A DNA stretch of 64,000 nucleotides from Bradyrhizobium sp. AUGA SZCCT0158 (lineage in GTDB: Bacteria; Pseudomonadota; Alphaproteobacteria; Rhizobiales; Xanthobacteraceae). Of the stretch, positions 52,619 to 61,147 are shown piece by piece. Location: contig NZ_JAFCME010000026.1 of NCBI RefSeq assembly GCF_018130065.1, positions 1 to 64,000 on the forward strand. Direction: 5' to 3'. Under the pieces are notes generated by a model. It was not told where the DNA came from, ran no database searches, and saw only the letters and a program-made list of their open reading frames with translations. A program made the position numbers and the translations under genes. Position 1 is the first letter of the stretch. Every line of letters starts with the position of its first letter.

Positions 52619-53992
52619 ATGAGATCGGTGTTTTCAGCAACATTGATGGTCTCGGCCACCATTTTCGCGAGCCTGGGATCGTCAGCTCAGGCCCAGTTGG
52701 CGCCGCCGTCGACGGCCGGCGCCAAGCCGAAGCCGGTCACGACGGTGCCGATCCGGCCCGCGCTGCAAAAGCCCGAGGAGACCGCCAACGCGATGTCGCA
52801 GGCCGAACGACTGGCGCTGCAATCCGACCTCGCCTGGGTTGGCCAGTACAATGGCGCGATCACCGGCGATGTCAGCGAGCGCATGGTCAAGGCGATCAAG
52901 GAATTCCAGAAGAGCCGCGGGGCCAAGGAGACCGGCGTGCTCAATCCGCAGGAGCGCGGCATCCTCGCCGACACCGCCAGGAAGCGACAGGAAAATGTCG
53001 GCTGGAAGATCGTCACCGATCCCCTCACCGGCGTGCGGCTCGGCATTCCCTCCAAGCTTGTGCCGCAGCAGGCCAGCGATGCCAACGGCACCAAATGGAC
53101 GTCACCGACCGGAACCATTCAGATTCAACTGGCGCGGCGCAAGGAAGCGACCCCCACCACGGCCAAGCTCGCCGAGCTGGAAAAGAAGGAAGCCCAGCGC
53201 AAGATCGATTACACGGTGGTGAAGCCGGATTTCTTCGTGCTGTCCGGCCTGCAAGGTCTGAAGAAGTTCTATGTGCGCGGCACCTTCAAGGGCGATGAGG
53301 TCCGCATCCTTACCATCCTCTACGACCAGGCCACGGAAAACACCGTGGAGCCAGTGGTGATCGCGATGTCGAGCGCATTCAACGCGTTTCCAACCGGCCC
53401 GCAGGTCGCAGGCCCCCCGCCGCGCAAGACCGTGGAATATGGCACCGGCGTCGTGGTCAGCGACGACGGCGCGATCATCGCCGACCGCCAGATCACCGAC
53501 GGCTGCGTCGCGGTCACGATCGCCGGCTTCGGCAATGCCGACCGTGTGGCCGAGGACAAGGAGCACGATCTCGCTTTGCTGCGCATCTATGGCGCGCGCG
53601 GACTGAAGCCGCTCAATCTCGCGAGCCCGGCCTCGAAGACGGCGCTCGACCTGACCGGCATTGCCGATCCGCAGAACCAGGGCGGCGGCGGTGCCGTCAG
53701 CAGCGTCAAGGCCTCGGTCGCGCAGCTTGGCGGCAACAGCGACGTCGCGTTGTCGCCGCCGCCCGCGCTCGGCTTTTCCGGTGCGGCCGCGCTCGACGGC
53801 GACGGCAAATTCGCCGGCATCGCGCTGCTGAAGCCGGTGGTCGTCGCAGGACCGGCGAATGGCGCCGCGCAGGCGGTGCTGGTGACATCAGATGCCGTGC
53901 GCGATTTCCTCAAGGCCAATGGCGTCACCGGCGCCAGCGGATCACCGGACGCAAAAGCATCCGTGGTGCGCGTGATCTGCGTGAGGAAGTAA
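52619..53992 (+). CDS. Exported peptidoglycan-binding and trypsin-like domain protein, probably inactive protease
   Basis: A 457-residue exported protein. Signal peptide at 1-25 (cut near AQA-Q), a Pro/Lys linker, a PG_binding_1-like domain (about 60-115, LQSDLAWVGQYNGAITGDVS) and a C-terminal trypsin-like domain. The catalytic Asp is kept in EHDLALLRI, and a serine is kept in GFSGAAAL where GNSGGP is expected. The His position reads GAIIADRQITDGC, where the family has NHHVI, so His is replaced by Gln. It is likely a pseudo-protease. It ends 7 bp before the convergent ggt gene. Confidence 0.83.
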   Translation: MRSVFSATLMVSATIFASLGSSAQAQLAPPSTAGAKPKPVTTVPIRPALQKPEETANAMSQAERLALQSDLAWVGQYNGAITGDVSERMVKAIKEFQKSRGAKETGVLNPQERGILADTARKRQENVGWKIVTDPLTGVRLGIPSKLVPQQASDANGTKWTSPTGTIQIQLARRKEATPTTAKLAELEKKEAQRKIDYTVVKPDFFVLSGLQGLKKFYVRGTFKGDEVRILTILYDQATENTVEPVVIAMSSAFNAFPTGPQVAGPPPRKTVEYGTGVVVSDDGAIIADRQITDGCVAVTIAGFGNADRVAEDKEHDLALLRIYGARGLKPLNLASPASKTALDLTGIADPQNQGGGGAVSSVKASVAQLGGNSDVALSPPPALGFSGAAALDGDGKFAGIALLKPVVVAGPANGAAQAVLVTSDAVRDFLKANGVTGASGSPDAKASVVRVICVRK

Positions 53993-53999
53993 ACCTAAT

Positions 54000-55676
54000 T
54001 TACGCCAGCCCGAACCTCACACCGGCGCGCGCGAGGCCGCCCGCGATGCCGATCGGTGTGCCGTCGGCTCGCCAGCAGGCTGCGCCCGACATCCGGCCGT
54101 CGTCATGAAACTGGATTGCGTTCATGCCACCGGCCACCGTCGGCACCGCCTGCACTCGGTGACCCATGGCTGTGAGTTTGGCGCGAACGCTTTCCGGCAC
54201 CGCCGATTCCACCTCAAGCGCATTGCCCTCGGTCCAGACCCGCGGCGCCTCGACGGCTTCCTGCAGGCTCATGCCATGGTCGATCAGATTGATCAGCGCC
54301 TGCATCGCGCTCGGAAAGATCCGCTTTCCGCCGGGCAGGCCGAGCGCATAGACCAGCTTGCCGTCGCGCAGCGCCATCATTGGCGACATCGAGGTGGTGA
54401 CGCGCTTGCCCGGCGCCAGCGACAGCGCATGACCGGGCCGGGGATCGTAGAGGTTCATGTAATTGTTCGGCACGGCGCCAAGACCGGGGATCATGATCTT
54501 GGCGCCGAACAGATTGTTGATGGTCTGCGTGGTCGCGACCACGTTGCCACACGCATCCGCCGCCGTCATATGCGTGGTGTGCGCGCCTTCGAGCTGCGCG
54601 ACACGGGCGCTCCATGGCTGCGCGCGGTCCGCATCGACCGCGCGGCGGCGCTCCGCGGCATAGGCCTTCGACGTCAGCCGTTCCACCGGTACGTTGACGA
54701 AATCCGGATCGCCGCTCGCCGCTGCGCGGTCGGCGAATGCGATCTTCAGCACTTCGGCGAGGTAGTGGATCGTTTCCGCCGAGCCGAACCCAAGTCGGGC
54801 GATATCGTAGCCTTCGAGAATGTTGAGCATCTGCGCGATGTGCACGCCGGAGGCCGCGGGCGGCGGTGGCCCCATAATTTGCCAGCCGCGATAGTCGGCG
54901 CGGATTGGCTGGCGCTCGACGGTCCTGTAGGTGGTGAGGTCTTCACGGCTGATGAAGCCGCCGTTCGCCTTCATGTAATCGACCAGGATATCGCCGAGCG
55001 GCCCCTGATACAGCGCCGCTGCGCCATGCTGCGAAATGTACGTCAGCGTTTCCGCATATTCCGATTGCACCACCCGCTCGCCGGGTTTCAGCGGCGTCCC
55101 CTTCGGCAGAAAAACCGCCGAAATCGCCTTGTCCTTCAGCATCTCAGCCGCGCTGTCGCTGATGCATTCGTGCAGATAGGGCGTCGCGGCATAGCCCCGC
55201 GCGGCGTGCTTGATTGCCGGCTGCATCACATCGGCAAGGCTCATGGTGCCGAATCGTTGCAGCGTCTCGCACCAGGCCTTCAGCGAGCCCGGTGTTGCGA
55301 CCGCTTTCGGGCCGTTGAGGTTTTCGCTGCCGACGGTATCGAACACGTCATGCGCCGAACCCGGCTTTGATCTGTAGGTGTCGGGACGAACCGAAAGCGG
55401 CACGGAACTCTGGCCATCGATGAAGCGATGGCTGCCATCCGCAAGCCTGATATGCGCCATGCCGCCGCCGATGATGCCGACCATCATCGGCTCGACCACC
55501 GTCAGCGTGAACAGCGTCGCAATCGCCGCATCGATGGCGTTGCCGCCGGCCGCCAGCATCTCGGCTCCCGCGCTCGAGGCCAGCGGATGATTGCTCACCA
55601 CCATGCCGCGGCTGGAAGTCGCCGGCTGCTTCTGACATTGAAAAGTGGTGGCCGCGCGATCCCGCCAGTTAGTCAT
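54000..55676 (-). CDS. ggt: Gamma-glutamyltranspeptidase
   Basis: Ggt cleaves gamma-glutamyl bonds of glutathione and relatives. The 558-residue Ntn-hydrolase shows the autocleavage nucleophile T367 in GAHTTHMTAADA, dividing it into large and small subunits. It also has AAGGNAIDAAIATLFTLTVVEP, the start of the large subunit, and the small-subunit GLPGGKRIFPSAM. No clear signal peptide follows ATG 55676 (MTNWRDRAATTFQ), so a cytoplasmic form is possible. The frame is open far upstream, without family resemblance. Confidence 0.93.
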   Translation of the reverse strand: MTNWRDRAATTFQCQKQPATSSRGMVVSNHPLASSAGAEMLAAGGNAIDAAIATLFTLTVVEPMMVGIIGGGMAHIRLADGSHRFIDGQSSVPLSVRPDTYRSKPGSAHDVFDTVGSENLNGPKAVATPGSLKAWCETLQRFGTMSLADVMQPAIKHAARGYAATPYLHECISDSAAEMLKDKAISAVFLPKGTPLKPGERVVQSEYAETLTYISQHGAAALYQGPLGDILVDYMKANGGFISREDLTTYRTVERQPIRADYRGWQIMGPPPPAASGVHIAQMLNILEGYDIARLGFGSAETIHYLAEVLKIAFADRAAASGDPDFVNVPVERLTSKAYAAERRRAVDADRAQPWSARVAQLEGAHTTHMTAADACGNVVATTQTINNLFGAKIMIPGLGAVPNNYMNLYDPRPGHALSLAPGKRVTTSMSPMMALRDGKLVYALGLPGGKRIFPSAMQALINLIDHGMSLQEAVEAPRVWTEGNALEVESAVPESVRAKLTAMGHRVQAVPTVAGGMNAIQFHDDGRMSGAACWRADGTPIGIAGGLARAGVRFGLA

Positions 55677-55725
55677 GGTGTTTCCTGTTTCTTTGTTGTT
55701 GTACGGCAGGGGCGCGTGGCGCGTT

Positions 55726-56610
55726 TTACTTCTGGCATTTCGGGCACCAGAAGGTCGAGCGGCCGTTCTGGACGAAGCGCCGCACGATGCCGCCGCAGCG
55801 CGCGGTCTGGCATTTCTCGCCTTCGCGGTCATAGACCTGGAACGAGTGCTGGAAATAACCGAGCTCGCCTGAGGTCTGGCGATGGTCGCTGATCGAGGAA
55901 CCACCGGCCTTGATCGCCTGGTTCAAGACATCGTGGATCGAGCCGACCAGGCGCTTGGCGTGTTCGGTCGGTTCGGCCTTCTTCGTCGCCAGGGTTGCGG
56001 CGAGCCGGCGCGGCGACAGATGGGCGCGATAGAGCGCTTCGCAGACATAGATATTGCCAAGTCCCGCCACCACGCGCTGGTCGAGCAAAGCGGCCTTCAG
56101 GCTGGTCTTCTTGTTGTGGCAGGATTGCGCGAGCATCAACGCGTCAAATTCATTGCCGAGCGGTTCGGGACCGAGCCCTTTCAGCAGCGGCTCATCCTCC
56201 AGCGCGTTGCGGGCGATAATCTTCATGTAACCGAAGCGGCGCGGGTCGTTGAACACGACAGAGGCGCCCGATGACATGTGGAACACGACATGATCATGGG
56301 CGCGGTCTTCGCTGCGCGGGAGATGGAATTGGCCGGGTGTATTCTTGCTGCCGCCGTTTTCCAGCACGCGAAACGAGCCGGACATGCCCAGGTGCATCAG
56401 CAGCACGTCGCCCGAGGTCAGGTCCGCCATCAGATATTTGGCGCGGCGGCCAAGGCCGGTCACGGTCTGGCCCTCCAGCCGCGCGATAAAGTCTTTTTGA
56501 AAGGGAAACCGCAGATCTTTCCGCCGGGCTTCCGCCTTGACGATTTTGGCCCCCTCCATGGCGGGTTGCAGGCCGCGGCGGACGGTCTCAACTTCGGGTA
56601 ATTCAGGCAT
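55726..56610 (-). CDS. mutM: Formamidopyrimidine-DNA glycosylase (Fpg)
   Basis: Fpg removes 8-oxoguanine and ring-opened purines. The 294-residue protein starts PELPEVETVRRGL, with catalytic P2 and E3 after Met removal. It keeps the H2TH region and a C-terminal zinc finger (EKCQTARCGGIVRRF and FWCPKCQK, four cysteines). ATG 56610 is needed to make P2 the N-terminus, so the longer open frame is not used. Divergent from ubiE. Confidence 0.96.
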   Translation of the reverse strand: MPELPEVETVRRGLQPAMEGAKIVKAEARRKDLRFPFQKDFIARLEGQTVTGLGRRAKYLMADLTSGDVLLMHLGMSGSFRVLENGGSKNTPGQFHLPRSEDRAHDHVVFHMSSGASVVFNDPRRFGYMKIIARNALEDEPLLKGLGPEPLGNEFDALMLAQSCHNKKTSLKAALLDQRVVAGLGNIYVCEALYRAHLSPRRLAATLATKKAEPTEHAKRLVGSIHDVLNQAIKAGGSSISDHRQTSGELGYFQHSFQVYDREGEKCQTARCGGIVRRFVQNGRSTFWCPKCQK

Positions 56611-56689
56611 GCAGGTATTCACCTTATGAAGGTGACGTGATAGCGCCATTGCGGCGGGCGCGCTATGGTCAGGCCATGGAGATAAGTTG

Positions 56690-57451
56690 ATGGATCGGCC
56701 GGACCAAACGACGCATTTTGGCTTCAGGGACGTCCCCCTTGGGGACAAGCAGACGCTGGTGAACGACGTGTTTCACAGCGTGGCGTCGCGCTATGATTTG
56801 ATGAACGATCTGATGTCGGCGGGCCTGCACCGGGCCTGGAAAGACATCATGATCAACAAGCTCAATCCGCCGAAGGGCGATGCGCCGTTCGCACTGCTGG
56901 ATGTTGCCGGCGGCACCGGCGACATCGCGTTCCGCGCCGCCAAGGCGGCAGGCACGGGCTTCCACGCCACGGTCTGCGACATCAATACCGAGATGCTCGG
57001 CGTCGGCCGCAACCGTGCATTGGCGCGGCATCTCGACCAGCAGGTTTCGTTCGTCGAGGGCAATGCCGAGGCGCTGGAATTTCCGGATCGCACGTTCGAC
57101 GCCTATACGATCGCGTTCGGCATCCGCAACGTGCCGCGGATCGATGCCGCGCTGAAGGAAGCCTATCGCGTGCTCAGACCCGGCAGCAGATTCCTGTGCC
57201 TGGAATTCTCCACCGTCGATGTGCCCGGGCTCGACCGGCTCTATGACTTTTTCTCGTTCAAGGTGATCCCGCCGCTCGGCCGCGCCGTGACCGGCGACGC
57301 CGAGTCCTACCAATACCTCGTTGAATCGATCCGGAAATTTCCGAGACCCAACGCCTTTGCCGAGATGATCAGCGCCGCCGGCTTTTCGCGGGTGAAATGG
57401 GAAAGCCTGTCCGGCGGTATCGTGGCGCTGCATTCGGGCTGGCGTTTGTGA
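56690..57451 (+). CDS. ubiE: Ubiquinone/menaquinone biosynthesis C-methyltransferase UbiE
   Basis: UbiE methylates demethylquinone precursors. The 253-residue protein has LLDVAGGTGDIAFRAA (AdoMet motif I, about 68-83), VCDINTEMLGVG, and family signatures YDLMNDLMSAGLHRAWK and AFGIRNVPRIDAALKEAYRVLRPG. ATG 56690 has GGAG upstream; a TTG directly before it is in frame. It overlaps ubiB (GTGA). ubiE-ubiB is a common pair. Confidence 0.95.
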   Translation: MDRPDQTTHFGFRDVPLGDKQTLVNDVFHSVASRYDLMNDLMSAGLHRAWKDIMINKLNPPKGDAPFALLDVAGGTGDIAFRAAKAAGTGFHATVCDINTEMLGVGRNRALARHLDQQVSFVEGNAEALEFPDRTFDAYTIAFGIRNVPRIDAALKEAYRVLRPGSRFLCLEFSTVDVPGLDRLYDFFSFKVIPPLGRAVTGDAESYQYLVESIRKFPRPNAFAEMISAAGFSRVKWESLSGGIVALHSGWRL

Positions 57452-59022
57452 TTTCTGCGGCGACCCACATCGCGCGGCTCGTCCGCGCCGGCTTTGTGTT
57501 CGCACGCGAGGGCGTGTTCGGCGTGGTCGATCCGAGCCTGGTGCCGCCACCCGGGCAACTGGCGCTCAAACTGGCGCGGATCATCGAGCGGCCCGGCGCC
57601 AAATCCGGCCCGCGGCTGTCGCGGGCGCTGACCCGGCTTGGTCCCGCCTATCTCAAGCTCGGACAATTTCTCGCAACACGGCCCGACGTGGTCGGCGTCG
57701 CGATGGCGCGCGACCTGGAAGCCCTGCAAGACCGGCTGCCGCCGTTTTCACAGATCGAGGCCGAGGCCGTCATTGCGACATCGCTGGAACGCCCTGTGGC
57801 GCAGGCGTTTGCGAGCCTCGGGCCGTCGGTCGCCGCAGCTTCGATCGCGCAGGTGCATCGCGGCGAAGTCGCACGCGATGGCGTTCGTAAATCGGTCGCT
57901 GTCAAGGTGCTACGCCCCAATGTCGCCATGCGTTTCCGCCGCGACCTCGCTGATTTCTTCTTTGTCGCGCACAATGCCGAAGCGCATTCGGCTGAAGCGC
58001 GCCGGCTGCGGCTGATCGAGGTCATCAACACGATGTCGCGCTCGGTCGCGATGGAGATGGACTTGCGGCTGGAAGCGGCCGCGATGTCCGAGATGGCGGA
58101 AAATACGCGCGACGATCCGGATTTCCGCGTGCCGGCCGTGGATTGGGACCGCACCACCCACAACGTGCTGACGATGGAGTGGATCGACGGCATCGCGCTC
58201 AACGACCACGCGCGCCTCGCACAAGCGCAGGTCGACCTGCCCGATCTCGGGCGCAAGGTGATCCAGAGTTTCCTGCGCCACGCGCTGCGCGACGGCTTCT
58301 TCCATGCCGACATGCACCCCGGTAATCTGTTCCTGGATGACACCGGCCGGCTGGTCGCCGTCGATTTCGGCATCATGGGCCGGCTTGGCCCGAAGGAGCG
58401 GCGCTTCCTCGCCGAAATTCTTCTGGGCTTCATCACACGCGACTATCGCCGCGTCGCCGAGGTGCATTTCGAGGCCGGCTATGTGCCGGGCCATCACTCG
58501 GTGGAGAATTTCGCGCAGGCGATCCGCGCCATCGGCGAGCCGATCCACAACCGCATCGCCGAAGACATCTCGATGGCGAAGCTCCTGACCTTGCTGCTCG
58601 AGGTCACCGGGCTGTTCGACATGCAGACCCGCCCCGAACTGATCCTGCTGCAAAAGACCATGGTGGTGGTCGAAGGGGTGGCGCGCGGTTTCGATCCCAA
58701 GCTCGATATCTGGACGGTCGCCGATCCCGTTGTGCGCGAATGGATCGAGCGCAATCTCGGACCCATAGGCCGCATCCAGGGCGCGGTGTCCGGCGCGGGC
58801 GATCTTGGCCGCGTGCTGACGGGCCTGCCGGCCATCGCCACGCGCTCGGTGGCGGTGCTGGAGCAACTGGAGAAGATGACCCGGGAGGGCGTCACGCTGT
58901 CGCCGGAGACGATTGCGGCGCTGGGCAGGGCCGAGGGGCGCAAGAGCCGCTGGCGCACCGTGGCGCTCTGGATCATCGCGGCGACCTTCATCGGGATTCT
59001 AGTGGCCGTCCGGCAAATATGA
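57448..59022 (+). CDS. ubiB: Ubiquinone biosynthesis protein UbiB (ABC1/Coq8 family)
   Basis: An atypical protein-kinase-like ATPase needed for ubiquinone synthesis. The 524-residue protein shows the KxGQ motif (KLGQFLATRPD), the alanine-rich loop AAASIAQVH, VKVLRP, HADMHPGNL and DFGIMG, which mark the Coq8/ADCK family. Two C-terminal hydrophobic segments (TVALWIIAATFIGILVAV) would anchor it in the membrane. GTG 57448 overlaps the ubiE stop and is chosen over an upstream ATG at 57397 in the same frame. Confidence 0.93.
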   Translation: MISAATHIARLVRAGFVFAREGVFGVVDPSLVPPPGQLALKLARIIERPGAKSGPRLSRALTRLGPAYLKLGQFLATRPDVVGVAMARDLEALQDRLPPFSQIEAEAVIATSLERPVAQAFASLGPSVAAASIAQVHRGEVARDGVRKSVAVKVLRPNVAMRFRRDLADFFFVAHNAEAHSAEARRLRLIEVINTMSRSVAMEMDLRLEAAAMSEMAENTRDDPDFRVPAVDWDRTTHNVLTMEWIDGIALNDHARLAQAQVDLPDLGRKVIQSFLRHALRDGFFHADMHPGNLFLDDTGRLVAVDFGIMGRLGPKERRFLAEILLGFITRDYRRVAEVHFEAGYVPGHHSVENFAQAIRAIGEPIHNRIAEDISMAKLLTLLLEVTGLFDMQTRPELILLQKTMVVVEGVARGFDPKLDIWTVADPVVREWIERNLGPIGRIQGAVSGAGDLGRVLTGLPAIATRSVAVLEQLEKMTREGVTLSPETIAALGRAEGRKSRWRTVALWIIAATFIGILVAVRQI

Positions 59023-59026
59023 TTGC

Positions 59027-59051
59027 AATGCATGCATCCTATGCTAGCATT
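59027..59051. promoter_or_regulatory. 25-bp inverted repeat upstream of coaBC, antitoxin-operator-like
   Basis: Arms AATGCATGCAT (59027-59037) and ATGCTAGCATT (59041-59051) match at 9 of 11 positions as inverted copies, with spacer CCT. It ends 26 bp before the coaBC ATG, the usual place for autoregulation by a ribbon-helix-helix protein. Confidence 0.65.
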
Positions 59052-59077
59052 GACATCATGCCTGCCTGGAGCGACCC

Positions 59078-60541
59078 ATGGCCAGCCTCACCATCCGAAA
59101 GCTCGACGACGCCGTAAAGGCCTATTTGCGGCTGCGATCCGCCGGCAACGGCCGTTCCGTGGAAGAGGAAGTCCGGGTCATCCTGGGCGAACTCATCCAG
59201 GGCCGCCCCGATTTTCCCGGCTCGCCGTCTGCCTCCATGGCGTCGCCTGCGGAAGCCTCCGCGCGCGCGCCGGCGATCGCCGATGCGGCCAATCAGGCCA
59301 GCGTCACGCTGATCATCGGTGGCGGCATCGCCGCCTTCAAATCGCTCGAACTGATCCGGCGGCTGAAGGAGCGGCGCATCGAGGTGCGCTGCGTGCTGAC
59401 CAAGGCGGCGCAGCAATTCGTCACGCCGCTGTCGGCGAGCGCGCTGTCGCATGAGCGCGTCTATACCGACCTGTTCGACCCCGGCAGCGAATTCGACGCC
59501 GGTCACATCCGCCTGGCGCGTGAATGCGATCTGATCGTGGTCGCACCGGCGACGGCCGACCTGATGGCGAAGATGGCGCATGGCCATGCCGACGATCTCG
59601 CCAGCGCTATCCTGCTGGCTGCCGACAAGCCGATCCTGCTGGCGCCGGCGATGAACCCCTTGATGTGGAACAACGCCGCCACCCGCCGTAACGTGCTGCA
59701 GCTGCGGCGCGACGGGGTCACCATGATCGGCCCCAATGCCGGCGAGATGGCCGAAACCAACGAGGCCGGCGTCGGACGGATGTCCGAGGCCGTGGAAATT
59801 GCCGCTGCCGCCGTAGACATCCTGCGCCCGCCGCGCCCGCGTCCGCTATTGGGAAAACGCGTGCTGATAACAGCGGGCCCGACCCATGAGCCGATCGATC
59901 CGGTGCGCTATATCGCCAACCGCTCGTCGGGCAAGCAGGGGTTTGCGATCGCCGCCGCGGCGCAGGCCGCGGGCGCCGACGTGACGCTGGTGTCCGGCCC
60001 GGTGGACTTGCGCGATCCCGCAGGGGTGACGGTGATCCGGGTCGAATCGGCGCGCGACATGCTGCACCGGGTCGAGGCCGCATTGCCGGCGGATATCGCG
60101 ATCTTCGCCGCCGCCGTGGCCGACTGGCGCGTCGCCAATGAGGGCGAGCAGAAATTGAAGAAGACATCGGCCGGCATGCCGCCGCTGCAGCTGGTCGAAA
60201 ATCCCGACATCCTGGCTACGATTTCAAAAATGAAGGACAAGCGGCCGCCGCTGGTGATCGGCTTCGCCGCCGAGACCGAGCATCTGATCGAAAATGCCAA
60301 AGCCAAGATCGCGCGCAAGGGCTGCGACTGGATCGTCGCCAATGACGTGTCGCCGGCAACCGGCGTGATGGGCGGCGACCGCAACACCGTGCACCTGCTG
60401 CAGCGCGCCGGCAAAGAAATCGGCGCCGGTAACATTGCAGTGGACAATATTGAAGTGGACTCCTGGCCGGTCATGACGAAAGAACAGGTCGCGACCGAAC
60501 TGGTGGCGCGGATCGCAAAATCACTGGAGAAGAATTCGTGA
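59078..60541 (+). CDS. coaBC: CoaBC (phosphopantothenoylcysteine decarboxylase/synthase) with N-terminal RHH domain
   Basis: CoaBC makes 4'-phosphopantetheine for coenzyme A from phosphopantothenate. The 487-residue protein has three parts. Residues 1-41 (MASLTIRKLDDAVKAYLRLR and SVEEEVRVILGELI) look like a FitA/Arc-type ribbon-helix-helix antitoxin domain. The CoaC flavoprotein domain (about 75-250) has GGGIAAFKS, catalytic H143 and PAMNPLMW (190-197). The CoaB synthase domain has TAGPTHEP (266-273) and IANRSSGKQG. GGAG at 59068-59071 supports ATG 59078, so the RHH part is translated. The CoaC cysteine (ACG before GxGRM in E. coli) reads ETNEAGVGRM, so Cys is Thr. Overlaps dut by GTGA. Confidence 0.9.
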   Translation: MASLTIRKLDDAVKAYLRLRSAGNGRSVEEEVRVILGELIQGRPDFPGSPSASMASPAEASARAPAIADAANQASVTLIIGGGIAAFKSLELIRRLKERRIEVRCVLTKAAQQFVTPLSASALSHERVYTDLFDPGSEFDAGHIRLARECDLIVVAPATADLMAKMAHGHADDLASAILLAADKPILLAPAMNPLMWNNAATRRNVLQLRRDGVTMIGPNAGEMAETNEAGVGRMSEAVEIAAAAVDILRPPRPRPLLGKRVLITAGPTHEPIDPVRYIANRSSGKQGFAIAAAAQAAGADVTLVSGPVDLRDPAGVTVIRVESARDMLHRVEAALPADIAIFAAAVADWRVANEGEQKLKKTSAGMPPLQLVENPDILATISKMKDKRPPLVIGFAAETEHLIENAKAKIARKGCDWIVANDVSPATGVMGGDRNTVHLLQRAGKEIGAGNIAVDNIEVDSWPVMTKEQVATELVARIAKSLEKNS

Positions 60542-60996
60542 GCGCAACGGTCAAGGTCGACATCATGCAATTGCCGCACGCCGAGGGCCTGGCGCTGCCG
60601 GCCTATCAGAGCGCGGACGCCGCGGGGCTGGATCTGCTGGCGGCGGTGCCGGCGGAAACGCCGCTGATCCTCACCCCGGGCAAATATGCGATGGTGCCCA
60701 CCGGCCTTGCCATCGCCTTGCCCAGGGGATTCGAGGCACAGGTGCGGCCGCGCTCGGGGCTGGCGGCAAAGCACGGCGTCACCGTCCTCAATACGCCCGG
60801 CACGGTGGATGCGGATTATCGCGGCGAGATCAACGTGATCCTGATCAACCATGGCGAGGCGCCGTTCCCGATCCGGCGCGGCGAACGCATCGCGCAGATG
60901 GTGATCGCGCCGGTCACGCAGGCGCAACTGGTCCAGGTCGACACGCTATCGACCACGGACCGCGGCGCCGGCGGTTTCGGCTCGACCGGGCGCTGA
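60538..60996 (+). CDS. dut: Deoxyuridine triphosphate nucleotidohydrolase
   Basis: dUTPase hydrolyses dUTP to dUMP and so keeps uracil out of DNA. The 152-residue trimeric-type enzyme has the five family motifs, including DAAGLDLLA, RPRSGLAAKHG, GTVDADYRGEI, RRGERIAQMVI and a C-terminal GGFGSTG. GTG 60538 overlaps the coaBC stop, as in the common coaBC-dut order. Confidence 0.95.
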   Translation: MSATVKVDIMQLPHAEGLALPAYQSADAAGLDLLAAVPAETPLILTPGKYAMVPTGLAIALPRGFEAQVRPRSGLAAKHGVTVLNTPGTVDADYRGEINVILINHGEAPFPIRRGERIAQMVIAPVTQAQLVQVDTLSTTDRGAGGFGSTGR

Positions 60997-61147
60997 GCGG
61001 GAGCGTTATCCGCCCATTTTTGCACAGCCAGATTCACGTTCACGGTCTGGACTCTTACCCACGGAGTCACGTTGGGGATACTCTCACTCGATTCGTGCAC
61101 GGCGGGGGTTAGCGCCGGGCCTGAAGTCGTGCGTTCTGGGGCAAATC

